A stretch of DNA of 64,000 bases from Pseudomonas sp. Bout1 (GTDB lineage: Bacteria > Pseudomonadota > Gammaproteobacteria > Pseudomonadales > Pseudomonadaceae). The DNA is taken from the NCBI RefSeq assembly GCF_034314165.1, contig NZ_JAVIWK010000001.1:4107001-4171000 (forward strand), read 5' to 3'. The translations under genes and the position numbers were made by a program. The notes under the pieces were generated by a model that saw nothing but the letters and a program-made list of their open reading frames with translations, had not been told where the DNA came from and did no database searches. Positions 44,476 to 53,034 of the stretch are shown piece after piece (the stretch's first letter is position 1; each line of letters begins with the position of its first letter).

Positions 44476-45223
44476 TGCGACCCGGTTGCTTGCAGCGCCA
44501 GTCGATTTCACGTTTTCGCGGCAAGCGATACTGGGACGAAATTGTGCGTTATGGGGCAGTGAGATTCGGGTGCACGCCGAGCATGTTCTTGAGGGGCTGA
44601 CTGACGACGCGTGCCCTCTTTACTGCGAACAACTTAAAGACGCCTACAGGGGCGCGCTGCACTACACCCAGCCGAACGCCTTTGCCCGCGAAAGACAACG
44701 TTTGCGTGTGGAACAAAGCCCAAGGCTTCACACGTTTTTGCGTATAGAACAAGCCTTATTGATGAACGACGCCTTGCTGCAAGAAATCATCAGTACTTCA
44801 AACACCCTGGAAAAACGCAAACATCAACTTATTGTCAGCATTGACAATACACTGGATACGCTGCCCGGCCCGGCAGCGCGCCGCAGCATGATTCGCCAGC
44901 TCTATAGCCTGAAAGACCAAAGCAACCTGAAACTTGCTTATAACAATTACACACTGGATACAAAAAACACCGACCTGCTGACTGACTTGAGTCTTTATGA
45001 CTATATAAAAATGCCCTTTCCAGACTCCGCCATAAGGCTCAGTCTGAACACGCGCTCGGGCCTGTTCGACCGGCTTTACGACCAGATGCTGGGGCTGATG
45101 AGCACCACCCGGGTCTCGTTTATCGCCGACAACGTCGAGCATGCCGACAGCGCGCTTCTCGCCCGACGCTTGCCTTTTGACTACTTTCAGGGCGCCTACT
45201 TCTCCCCTGCTGATAGTTTGTGA
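44468..45223 (+). CDS. degenerate EAL-domain protein
   Basis: 251-residue protein whose outline follows an EAL phosphodiesterase domain: RQAILGRNCALWGSEI at the start, DYIKMP (about 178), FIADNVEHADSALLARRL (about 218) and DYFQGAYFSPAD at the end. The catalytic motifs are eroded: the EAL signature is replaced by SEI, and the DDFGTG loop by NNYTLD. It probably cannot hydrolyse c-di-GMP and may act as a sensor or protein-interaction module. It starts with GTG overlapping the previous stop, behind AAGGAGCGG, and shares GTGA with the next gene. Confidence 0.75.
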   Translation: MNNATRLLAAPVDFTFSRQAILGRNCALWGSEIRVHAEHVLEGLTDDACPLYCEQLKDAYRGALHYTQPNAFARERQRLRVEQSPRLHTFLRIEQALLMNDALLQEIISTSNTLEKRKHQLIVSIDNTLDTLPGPAARRSMIRQLYSLKDQSNLKLAYNNYTLDTKNTDLLTDLSLYDYIKMPFPDSAIRLSLNTRSGLFDRLYDQMLGLMSTTRVSFIADNVEHADSALLARRLPFDYFQGAYFSPADSL

Positions 45224-45942
45224 ACCCCCGTACTTTCCTGGAATCGGTGAATGCCATGAGTTCTCTGAAGAAACACACATTTACATCGACGCACCCGTCC
45301 ATTGCGCTACATGATTTCACGCCCAGCCTGGCCTTTTTACATTACGACATTGATAGCGGGCCACTGGTCGAAACCACAGAGAAGCCGTCAGACGCCTCAA
45401 CCAGTTCCTACGCGGTTACCAACGAGCAAAATTTCAACCGGTGGCTCAGTAACTATGTCGCCGCAAAAAGACTCTACGAGGCTAATAACCGTTTAACCCG
45501 GCAACTTTACGACGCCGCCAAAATCCCTAAACTCACCGCACTGAAGTCCGACCCTGCGCCCCACGAGTTAACTGGCCCCGCCGCCGAAAACGCCACTTCC
45601 GTACCGGCCTTGCGCACCCCGGATGTGTGGCTACTTACCCAACAGGACCGAGCGCTGGTAAAAGGCGGGCTGCGTATTTCGTTGACCACCATAGAGTCGG
45701 CACTGATTAAAAAAATGCTGCACCATGAAGAACGCGTCGTCAGCAAGGAAGAACTTATTCGCAATATCGGACGTGAGCCCGACCTTTATCGCGGCCTCGA
45801 AATGTGCCTCAGCCGGTTACAGGACAAGTTCAAACGCGTGAACGATGGCGAGCGGTTGTTCAGGGCGGTACGCAACCGTGGCTATTGCCTGACTCAAAAA
45901 ATAAAAAGCCCCTTGAGCCACCGCGGCAACGCAGTCGAATAA
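45220..45942 (+). CDS. winged-helix DNA-binding protein without receiver
   Basis: 240-residue protein. The N-terminal 120 residues have no recognisable domain. The C-terminal part (about 135-230) is an OmpR-type winged helix: LRISLTTIESALIKKMLHHEERVVSKEELIRNIG, LEMCLSRLQDKFKRV and FRAVRNRGYCLTQ. It begins at a GTG overlapping the EAL gene stop; an ATG at 45256 is an alternative. Third member of the regulatory trio, related in its DNA-binding half to the first member. It probably controls the divergently organised capsule genes. Confidence 0.75.
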   Translation: MNPRTFLESVNAMSSLKKHTFTSTHPSIALHDFTPSLAFLHYDIDSGPLVETTEKPSDASTSSYAVTNEQNFNRWLSNYVAAKRLYEANNRLTRQLYDAAKIPKLTALKSDPAPHELTGPAAENATSVPALRTPDVWLLTQQDRALVKGGLRISLTTIESALIKKMLHHEERVVSKEELIRNIGREPDLYRGLEMCLSRLQDKFKRVNDGERLFRAVRNRGYCLTQKIKSPLSHRGNAVE

Positions 45943-46004
45943 TAATAATTTCATAAATATTACACATCACCCTGCCTATTAAAATCCTTTTCCAAACTGC
46001 CATT

Positions 46005-46029
46005 TTATAACAACATGCCCGCGTTATAA
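46005..46029. promoter_or_regulatory. inverted repeat TTATAAC-N11-GTTATAA before the priming transferase
   Basis: Exact 7-bp arms at 46005-46011 and 46023-46029, about 140 bases upstream of the sugar transferase gene. It is a good candidate operator for the winged-helix regulators encoded just upstream. Confidence 0.45.
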
Positions 46030-46166
46030 GTCGTCAGCCGTTGCTCCCTGCCATTCATTACTATCACTACGCACGCCTGCGCGTGCGCCTGCCATTTGAT
46101 AGTCATTAAAACCACGCCTCGCTTTAACCTGCCGGCACGTGAGTGGATACCACAGGGAGCAGAAGT

Positions 46167-47561
46167 ATGCTTAACAACAGAAGAATGCACCGTCACCTTA
46201 CACCCAAGGGCCTCACCTTTTGGGGGCAGTGGGCTATCGCCTTGAGTTTGGTCGTTGTACTTTTGTTTTCACTGGTACTGTTCAAGACCGGGCAACTGGA
46301 ATCTCACTACCGGATATTGGCAGCCATTACAATACTGGCCTCTATCCCGGCCTATATGTTATGTGACGTCTATAGCAAAAAAGATGATTTTTTTGTTGGG
46401 CTGGGACGGTTATTCAGCGGCTGGTTATTGACCATGGGCATATTGTCGGCGGTTGGCGTTGCCTGCAATGCCGGCTCGCTGTTTCCCTTGGAGATCCTGC
46501 TACTCTGGGCCGCCGTCAGCTATCCACTACTAGCACTTTGCTACATTCCGATCCACAGTCTATCCAGGTATTACCACCGGCAACTTCACGCGCGCCAGAA
46601 ATCGCTGATTATTGGTACGGGAAAACTTGCAACCGACTTGGCCAACACGCTTGCCAGGCAAAAACGCTCCCCTCTGGTTGGCCTTGTAGGGCCCGGCACC
46701 GCTTTGCCGCAAAACAGCACACAACCGCAGGTTATCGGGGACTTGCCCGATCTTCCGACGCTGATCAAACAGCACGGTATTCGTCGGCTGTATATCACTC
46801 ACACCCTGCAGGAAGCGACGCACATCGAGGCGCTGTACCTCAACCTGCTCGAGATCAGCGTGGACGTGATCTGGGTGCCCGACCTCAATAACATGCTGCT
46901 GCTCAATCACAGCGTGGCCGAGGTAGATGGCCTGCCCGCGATCTTCCTCAACGAAAGCCCACTGACCAGTCGTCCAACCGCGGCACTGAGCAAGTCTTTG
47001 CTGGACAAGAGCCTGGCGCTGTTGGCGATCATGCTGCTCAGTCCGTTGTTGCTGCTGTTCGCCCTGCTGATCAAGCTCACCTCCCCCGGCCCGGTGATTT
47101 TCAAGCAGGACCGGCACGGCTGGAATGGCGAGGTGATCAAGGTCTGGAAATTTCGCTCAATGCGCGTGCACGACGACCATGAGGTACGCCAGGCCAGCCG
47201 CAATGACTCACGCATAACCCGCGTGGGGCGCTTTATCCGCCGTACCTCCATTGATGAATTGCCACAGCTGTTCAACGTGCTGCAAGGGCATATGGCACTG
47301 GTTGGCCCACGCCCGCATGCCGTTGCGCACAATGACTATTACTCGGGCAAGATTCGCGCGTACATGGCGCGGCATCGCATCAAGCCCGGCATCACGGGCC
47401 TGGCGCAGGTCAACGGCTGCCGTGGCGAAACCGAAACCCTGGAAAAGATGCAGCAACGCGTCGATATCGATCTGCGCTATATCAACAACTGGTCGCTGTG
47501 GCTGGACATCAAGATCCTGTTCAAGACGCCATTTACCCTGCTGTCCAAAGACATCTATTGA
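46167..47561 (+). CDS. wcaJ: undecaprenyl-phosphate sugar phosphotransferase (WcaJ-like)
   Basis: 464-residue inner-membrane priming enzyme that transfers a sugar-1-phosphate (typically glucose) to undecaprenyl phosphate, the first step of repeat-unit assembly. Four N-terminal helices (about 15-125) and a CoA-binding-like middle domain (about 140-250) precede the catalytic transferase domain (about 275-464). That domain shows FKQDRHGWNGEVIKVWKFRSM, RRTSIDELPQLFNVLQGHMALVGPRPHA and KPGITGLAQVNG. The ATG at 46167 follows CAGGGAGC. It is convergent with the gfc operon and downstream of the regulator trio. Confidence 0.9.
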   Translation: MLNNRRMHRHLTPKGLTFWGQWAIALSLVVVLLFSLVLFKTGQLESHYRILAAITILASIPAYMLCDVYSKKDDFFVGLGRLFSGWLLTMGILSAVGVACNAGSLFPLEILLLWAAVSYPLLALCYIPIHSLSRYYHRQLHARQKSLIIGTGKLATDLANTLARQKRSPLVGLVGPGTALPQNSTQPQVIGDLPDLPTLIKQHGIRRLYITHTLQEATHIEALYLNLLEISVDVIWVPDLNNMLLLNHSVAEVDGLPAIFLNESPLTSRPTAALSKSLLDKSLALLAIMLLSPLLLLFALLIKLTSPGPVIFKQDRHGWNGEVIKVWKFRSMRVHDDHEVRQASRNDSRITRVGRFIRRTSIDELPQLFNVLQGHMALVGPRPHAVAHNDYYSGKIRAYMARHRIKPGITGLAQVNGCRGETETLEKMQQRVDIDLRYINNWSLWLDIKILFKTPFTLLSKDIY

Positions 47562-47846
47562 CCCCGCCCTTCCCCGTGCCGCCACACCGGCGGCGCGGGG
47601 CACCAGCCGCCCTGCGGGGCGCTGCACTCCCTCCCCGCCAGCATCCCCTCGCCACACGCAACAACAGCGCCCACAGCAGCGCCTGGGCATCCAGGCCCAC
47701 GCCAAACGGAGTAGAGGTTAGAAAGTGAGAAGTGAGGGCCGTGATGCGCCCGGCATTGCACCTGGCGCGTGACTGTTGTGGCCCACGCACTGCCCGGCGC
47801 ATTTCGCACCGGGCAGTCAGTCAGCGTGTTGGCGAGTGCCGCAGCA
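47562..47846. terminator. intergenic hairpins between convergent wcaJ-like and yjbH-like genes
   Basis: A 12-bp GC-rich stem, CCCCGTGCCGCC (47573-47584) with GGCGGCGCGGGG (47590-47601), follows wcaJ. CTGCCCGG (47790-47797) with CCGGGCAG (47809-47816) follows the yjbH-like gene. Neither has a long T run. No gene seen in this 285-base gap. Confidence 0.5.
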
Positions 47847-49937
47847 TCACTCGGTGATCTTCTCGAAGTTGTTGTAGAACAGTTCGCTGTCACGCCCGTC
47901 GGTCATGGTCTGCAGCGAGTAGGCGCGGTTCAGGCGGGCGCCGCCGTCACGGGTCAGTGGGGCCCACACGACGTTGGCCCGGCGCATTGTCGAGGTACTC
48001 ATCAGCTCGTCGAACGGTACCGAAATATAGATACCCTTGTCGAAGCTGCCCTCGCCATATTCTTCCTTGGAGGCGGTGGTCAGCGTGACCCAGCCACCAA
48101 ATTTGACGCCGTTCTTGAACTGCCGCGAGATGTCCACGGTGGTGCCCCAGTCCCGCGCCAGGTAACGCCCCACGCTGACCGCCGCCAGGGTGTCATAGGG
48201 CAGTTGCGTATAGCTGGTGACATGCCCGGTGATGGTCTGGTAATCGCGCAGGCCCAAACCCTGGTTGAAATCCCGCTGGCGCACGAAGTTCAGGTCCGCG
48301 CCCACCGACCAGTGTTTGCCTGCAGGACGAAACAACACCTCGCCCCCCACCCCGGCATACATCGACTCCAAATAACCGCCGTAGACCATGCCATACAGGT
48401 CGCGATCCAGGCGCTGCGCATGGTTGACCTGGAAGTTTGGCATCGTCACATCAGACGTCGTCATGTATTGGCGCAGGTCGGTACGCACCCGCGGCAACCC
48501 GCTTGGCGCGTCGTAGGTGAATTTGTCGTAGTTGTTCAGCAGGTTGGCGCTGAGCAAGCCGCTCCACCAGGTATTGCGGGTGAAACGGTATTGCGCGTCG
48601 GCGTCGGCGGTGAACTGATACAGCAAGCCGTCGGGGCCGCCGATGTTCTGTTTGTAACCCAGGCCGAGGCCATAGCTGAACGGTTCAAGTGGGGCGCTGT
48701 AGAGCGTGGTTTCCCGGTGGGCAATCGCCGGGTTGACTTCGGTGGCACGGTGCAGGTCCGTCAACGGCTGGTCGTTGTTCACCACCGCGCGGAAGGTCTC
48801 CCGGGGCACGCTGGTTTCTTCGATGGGCATGTCATAACGCTTGTTCACCAGGGTGAACCAATCGATGTCTTGATTGGCGCTGTTGTCGAGAATCCGGCTG
48901 GCGCGCCCCACGGCCTTGGCTGAATAGAAGTAGCGTTGCTGCTCGCCATACACCATCAGCTCCGAACCGCGCTGGGCAATGCGTTCCACCTTGTAGCCGG
49001 CATTCTGCTGCAAGCGATCGGAGACACTGGCCCAGTTGACCTGGTCGGCCGGGGTGGTGGGCATGCGCGCCGGCAAGGGTTCGGCGGGAGGGTCGTAGGT
49101 CTTGACCGGTGCCTTGCGGCTGACAAAGTTGGTGTGCAGGGTGATGCCGAACATCGCGGTATTGCCGCGCTCCCAGGCGGCACTTAAGTCCACGCTGTCG
49201 GCCAGCTTGTAGACCACACCGATATTGACCGGCGAATCCTGCTTGATCGGGTTGTCCAACGGCTCGTGCTTGTAGTCGTTACCCTCATATTCGAGTTTCA
49301 GGCTCAGGGGTTCCCAGGGCGTTTGGTAGGCAATCCCGCCAAACAACGAAGGCCGCCCCCTGAAGTAGGCATTGGAGTTCACGTCCCCTGCCCTGGCGAC
49401 CACCGCAGTGCTCTTGGGCCGGTCGTTGAACTTGCTGCCAAACACCGACAATGGGTTACCGAAGTCGCCGCGATTACCCAGGTAGCCCCACGCGATACCG
49501 AGGCTGAAATCCAGGTTGGCATAGCGCTTGTTGGCCACGAAATATTCGCTGGAAAACAACCCGGTACCGCCGATATCCCGGGCGCCAAAGGCCACTTGCG
49601 GCGCCCAGTGGCTTTCTTCCCAGAGCCGTGCCTTGAAATCGATGGCCTTGTCCTTGAAGCTCTGGCTGCCGCTCAACGCCTCGGCGCCGTAACGGCGGTT
49701 GCTGATGGCGGTGTAGCGAAACGAACCCTCCAGCCAATCGAAGGGCTGCAAGGAAAAGCTATAGCGCGAGTAGGGATCGGTTCGGTTGGCATTGGCGCTT
49801 AACTCGCCCGCAGGGGCCATGCGTGCAGTGGGCGTCTGTAGCAGGCCCACGCCGCCAAAATCATTTTGGGTGTAGCGGGGTTCACCGTGAACCAGTCCGC
49901 AGGGCAGGAGCAATACAGCAGCAAAACGTAAATTCAA
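47847..49937 (-). CDS. gfcD: YjbH/GfcD family exopolysaccharide outer-membrane protein
   Basis: 696-residue protein with signal peptide (MNLRFAAVLLLPCGLVHG) and many amphipathic beta strands of an outer-membrane barrel. The family N-terminus is NDFGGVGLLQTPTARMAPAGELSANANR (about 25-52). YjbH/GfcD is required for secretion of certain exopolysaccharides and group 4 capsule. Last gene of the five-gene export operon; it overlaps gfcC by ATGA. The normal length of about 700 residues suggests it is intact. Confidence 0.85.
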   Translation of the reverse strand: MNLRFAAVLLLPCGLVHGEPRYTQNDFGGVGLLQTPTARMAPAGELSANANRTDPYSRYSFSLQPFDWLEGSFRYTAISNRRYGAEALSGSQSFKDKAIDFKARLWEESHWAPQVAFGARDIGGTGLFSSEYFVANKRYANLDFSLGIAWGYLGNRGDFGNPLSVFGSKFNDRPKSTAVVARAGDVNSNAYFRGRPSLFGGIAYQTPWEPLSLKLEYEGNDYKHEPLDNPIKQDSPVNIGVVYKLADSVDLSAAWERGNTAMFGITLHTNFVSRKAPVKTYDPPAEPLPARMPTTPADQVNWASVSDRLQQNAGYKVERIAQRGSELMVYGEQQRYFYSAKAVGRASRILDNSANQDIDWFTLVNKRYDMPIEETSVPRETFRAVVNNDQPLTDLHRATEVNPAIAHRETTLYSAPLEPFSYGLGLGYKQNIGGPDGLLYQFTADADAQYRFTRNTWWSGLLSANLLNNYDKFTYDAPSGLPRVRTDLRQYMTTSDVTMPNFQVNHAQRLDRDLYGMVYGGYLESMYAGVGGEVLFRPAGKHWSVGADLNFVRQRDFNQGLGLRDYQTITGHVTSYTQLPYDTLAAVSVGRYLARDWGTTVDISRQFKNGVKFGGWVTLTTASKEEYGEGSFDKGIYISVPFDELMSTSTMRRANVVWAPLTRDGGARLNRAYSLQTMTDGRDSELFYNNFEKITE

Positions 49938-50701
49938 GGGTTCACCTCAGCCAACGGTTGAGTGGCGATAAATTCGGCCAGTTGTTGGTTGAGCTCAGGG
50001 GTGGGCGTCTCAAGGTCATCGCTGCGCACCGGCACCAGGATCCGGCTGCCGGGGGCGGCCACGATGCCGTCCTCCCGATTCCATGCCGCCACGCCCACTC
50101 GCCGCACCTGGCCGTCGGGCTGGATCAGCCACAACTCATCACGCTCGGCGTCGCCCAGCAGGGTGCAGTCGCGCACGTAATCCCGAACTTCGCGCAGGGC
50201 GCGATAAGGCACCTGGCAGGGCTGCGCGACCGCCCCGAGCACGTCCACCGTGGTGGGCCTTGCGGGGTACACAAGGTGGTCGCCCTCATCGAGCAACGCG
50301 TTGCGGGCGAACCCCGCTTCCACGGCGATCGGGTCCAGCACCGCCACTTGGCGGCCGGTGACGGGCAACCGCTCAACCTGCTGATACAGGCGCGCACTCA
50401 AGTCTGCGCGCGCTTGCTTGTCATCCAGCAAGGCGCCCCGCTGCAGCAGTTTGAGGTCGAACAACACGCCCGCCTTCAGGCGCGCCTGCTTACCCACCAA
50501 CGACTGGTGCAGCCACGCGGCGCCCAGCCAGTAACTTTCGGCATTGGGTTGGGACACCCGGATAGCGTCCAGCAAACGCGCACCCGGCTTGACCTCGAAA
50601 GCGCCAGGGCTGCGTACATCGCCACTGACCGTGACGGCCGCCTGGGCTGCACCGGCGCCGATCAACAGCAGGCCCAGGCATAAAAGCTTCGAATACTTCA
50701 C
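49934..50701 (-). CDS. gfcC: GfcC/YjbG family capsule biosynthesis protein
   Basis: 255-residue periplasmic protein with signal peptide (LLCLGLLLIGAGAAQA) and the GfcC pattern VTVSGDVRSPGAFEVKPGARLLDAIRVSQPNAESYWLGAAWL, made of two ubiquitin-like domains related to those of Wza. It acts with GfcB and GfcD in polymer export. Both ends overlap neighbours by ATGA. Confidence 0.85.
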   Translation of the reverse strand: MKYSKLLCLGLLLIGAGAAQAAVTVSGDVRSPGAFEVKPGARLLDAIRVSQPNAESYWLGAAWLHQSLVGKQARLKAGVLFDLKLLQRGALLDDKQARADLSARLYQQVERLPVTGRQVAVLDPIAVEAGFARNALLDEGDHLVYPARPTTVDVLGAVAQPCQVPYRALREVRDYVRDCTLLGDAERDELWLIQPDGQVRRVGVAAWNREDGIVAAPGSRILVPVRSDDLETPTPELNQQLAEFIATQPLAEVNP

Positions 50702-51357
50702 CGTACAGCCCCCCGATCAGGGCGCAACTGCACGATTTCCAGGGACAACCGGGGCGTCAGATACTGCTCGCTGCGCAGGATAAAACCGTCCTGCGGGTCG
50801 ACCCAATAATGGTTGGTGGCACGAAAATCCAGGGTGGGCACATCCACCTGTTCGTCGATACGCAGCAAGGCGTAATCCTTGTCCAGAATGCGCAGGGTCT
50901 CGGTGCCCTGGGGGCTGAAACGGCTGTGCACGGCGATACCGATTCGGTTGCCGGCGTAGACGTCGATCCAGCGCGTGCTGGTATAGCCGGCGGGTAGATG
51001 CTGCAGGCCGCGCTTGAACGGCGACTCGCCGCTGAAGCGGGTGCCATCGAGGGCAACCCCCAGCCCGACGGTACGCACCACCAAGCCATCGCGCATCATC
51101 ACCACCTGTTTACCGGAAGCGACCCAGAATTCCAGGTCACCCCGGCGGCGGGCCATGGCCATCACCCCTTCACTGGAGGCGGTGGTCACCAGGATCTGCG
51201 GGTACGGCACCGCATCGACCTGAGCGCGCGTCACGTTGAGGGAAGCGGGGCCGGAGACGGAAGTTTCGAGCGTGTACCAGGACGCCCTCATCAACGGGTT
51301 ACACCCGCACAACAAGAGCGCCATCGATAGGCAGGCGCAGGTAGGCAAAATTTTCAC
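50698..51357 (-). CDS. gfcB: GfcB/YjbF family lipoprotein
   Basis: 219-residue predicted lipoprotein: signal peptide with lipobox LLCGC (Cys about residue 19). The DUF2886/YjbF domain spans the rest (YPQILVTTASSEGVMAMARRRGDLEFW, and NHYWVDPQDGFILRSEQYLTP near the C-terminus). It is probably anchored in the outer membrane and partners the YjbH-like barrel. It follows wza by 14 bases and overlaps gfcC. Confidence 0.85.
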   Translation of the reverse strand: MKILPTCACLSMALLLCGCNPLMRASWYTLETSVSGPASLNVTRAQVDAVPYPQILVTTASSEGVMAMARRRGDLEFWVASGKQVVMMRDGLVVRTVGLGVALDGTRFSGESPFKRGLQHLPAGYTSTRWIDVYAGNRIGIAVHSRFSPQGTETLRILDKDYALLRIDEQVDVPTLDFRATNHYWVDPQDGFILRSEQYLTPRLSLEIVQLRPDRGAVR

Positions 51358-51371
51358 GACAAGATAGCGCC

Positions 51372-52484
51372 TTATCTGCTGTTGACTTCACTGAGGTCAT
51401 TGGCCGATCGGGCACCAATCCCAATGGCACTGGCGGTAGGCAGCAACTGGCTGATCAGGCGGTTCCAGCGCGTCACGCCGGCCGGCCCGACGTACACGAT
51501 GTCTTGTGGCTGCAAGTCGAAGCGGGTAGCCAGCACCAGCGCGGAAGGCGACTGGGCATCGAGTTGGAACACCTTGGCCGGCTCGGTTTCCAGGTTGTCC
51601 GCACCGCGAATCACGTAGACCGCATTGCCGTTGGAGGTGGTCTGGTTCAAGCCACCCACCGTGCCCAGGGCATCCGTCAGGTTGATCGATTTGCCCTTGA
51701 AACTCAGCGCCCGGGGCTGGTTGACTTCACCCATGAGGTAGACGCGCTTCTGGTCGTTATACGGCAAGTACAACCGGTCGCCGCCCTTGAGGTAGATGCC
51801 CTGCAGTTGCGAGCCCTGGCGGTTGAGGCTGTCAAGGTCCAGCCGGTACTCCTGGCCGTCGCGTGTCAGCGTCAGGCCCGACAGGTCTGCATTGGTCGGG
51901 TCGATGCCGGCGGCGCCAATGGCCTCCACTGCGCTCAACGGCGTGGTGGTAATCGGCTGTTGGCCGGCCTTGACCACCGCACCGGTCACTACCACCGTCT
52001 GGCTGGCAAAGCGCAAGACGCTGACGTCGACTTGAGGGCTTTCAATAAATTGCGACAAGCGTCCGGCGATATAGGCACGCAACTCTTCGATGGTTTTACC
52101 GGCCACCGGGACATTACCGATATACGGATAAAACAGCGTGCCGTCGGGGCGAACCAGACGCCCGTTCGCGTCAATCTGCTGTTGCGGCCCGGACGGCGCC
52201 GTCAACTCGGGGTGATCCCACACCGTGATAAACAACAGGTCATTGGCACCGACGCGATAACCACCGGGCACATAGGCCAGCAATGCCGGAGGCACCGACT
52301 CGCGAACGTGCGTGGCAGCATCCATGGCAATCAATTTGGGGGTGATGGGAATCAACTCCACCCGGGTACTTTCAAGCGAGCCCTCACTGGACATTTGACC
52401 GGTGTCCATGTGTTGACCAGGCGAAAACATGCAGCCGTGCAAGCTGATACTTGCCAGCAGAAGAACAGGTAACCTACGAATCAT
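51372..52484 (-). CDS. wza: Wza-type polysaccharide export outer-membrane lipoprotein
   Basis: 370-residue outer-membrane export channel protein. Lipobox LHGC at about residue 15-18. The Poly_export domain contains GYRVGANDLLFITVWDHPELT (about 75-95) and is followed by two SLBB domains (VVVTGAVVKAGQQPITTTPLSAVEAI about 165 and VYLMGEVNQPRALSFKGKSINLTDAL about 250). The C-terminal amphipathic helix ends RWNRLISQLLPTASA. It matches Wza/GfcE and works with Wzc, whose C-terminal part is at the right edge. Confidence 0.92.
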   Translation of the reverse strand: MIRRLPVLLLASISLHGCMFSPGQHMDTGQMSSEGSLESTRVELIPITPKLIAMDAATHVRESVPPALLAYVPGGYRVGANDLLFITVWDHPELTAPSGPQQQIDANGRLVRPDGTLFYPYIGNVPVAGKTIEELRAYIAGRLSQFIESPQVDVSVLRFASQTVVVTGAVVKAGQQPITTTPLSAVEAIGAAGIDPTNADLSGLTLTRDGQEYRLDLDSLNRQGSQLQGIYLKGGDRLYLPYNDQKRVYLMGEVNQPRALSFKGKSINLTDALGTVGGLNQTTSNGNAVYVIRGADNLETEPAKVFQLDAQSPSALVLATRFDLQPQDIVYVGPAGVTRWNRLISQLLPTASAIGIGARSANDLSEVNSR

Positions 52485-52571
52485 AATGGCACTACGCTAG
52501 TCGAGGGCGAGTCTAAAAAAGATCACCCAGAAAGTACTGAGTGATCTAGGAACAACAAACGCTACGAGGGA

Positions 52572-52856
52572 TTAGTTGGTACCGGTGGTACCACCTGTAC
52601 CCGTGGTACCGCCGGTGCCGGAAGTACCGCCGTTGGAACTGCCGCCCGAGTTGGACGCGGCGGCTGCAGCGCCGACAACAGCGGTGCCTACACCCACCCC
52701 TTCACCCAGCGTCACACCGCCCACGAGCGGGGTGTCCAACGACAGGGACTCGCCTGCGCCGGTTGCCTCGCTCGCCGCCGCACCGACGACTTCAGCCGCC
52801 GCCAATGCTGCGGTACTTGTGAAAGCCAGCACGCCGGCCAACAGTAGTTTCCTCAT
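52572..52856 (-). CDS. gfcA: small Gly/Thr/Ser-rich exported protein (GfcA/YjbE-like)
   Basis: 94-residue protein with a clear signal peptide (LLLAGVLAFTSTAALAAA). An Ala/Val/Gly-rich middle (VGVGTAVVGAAAAAS) leads to a Gly-Thr-repeat tail. In composition and position it equals GfcA/YjbE at the head of group 4 capsule or yjb operons; its role is unknown. GAAGGAG precedes the ATG. First gene of the gfcA-wza-gfcB-gfcC-gfcD operon. Confidence 0.8.
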   Translation of the reverse strand: MRKLLLAGVLAFTSTAALAAAEVVGAAASEATGAGESLSLDTPLVGGVTLGEGVGVGTAVVGAAAAASNSGGSSNGGTSGTGGTTGTGGTTGTN

Positions 52857-52880
52857 ATCAGACTCCTTCTCGATAGTTAC

Positions 52881-52905
52881 CCCTTATAGAACTTCTAAAT
52901 AAGGG
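52881..52905. promoter_or_regulatory. inverted repeat CCCTTAT-N11-ATAAGGG upstream of gfcA
   Basis: Exact 7-bp arms with an 11-base spacer, 25 bases before the gfcA start. Arm length and spacing equal those of the repeat before the wcaJ-like gene, though the arm sequence differs. Possible operator or leader hairpin. Confidence 0.4.
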
Positions 52906-53034
52906 AGTAATGATGGAACGCAGATAAACAGGCAATGAAAACTGCACAAGACCCTGCTGGATCACGCACTTAGCCTGCTCGAAATCATCTCACTTGTAGA
53001 TACTTCAAACTACCAATGTTAATAATCGTCAGGG

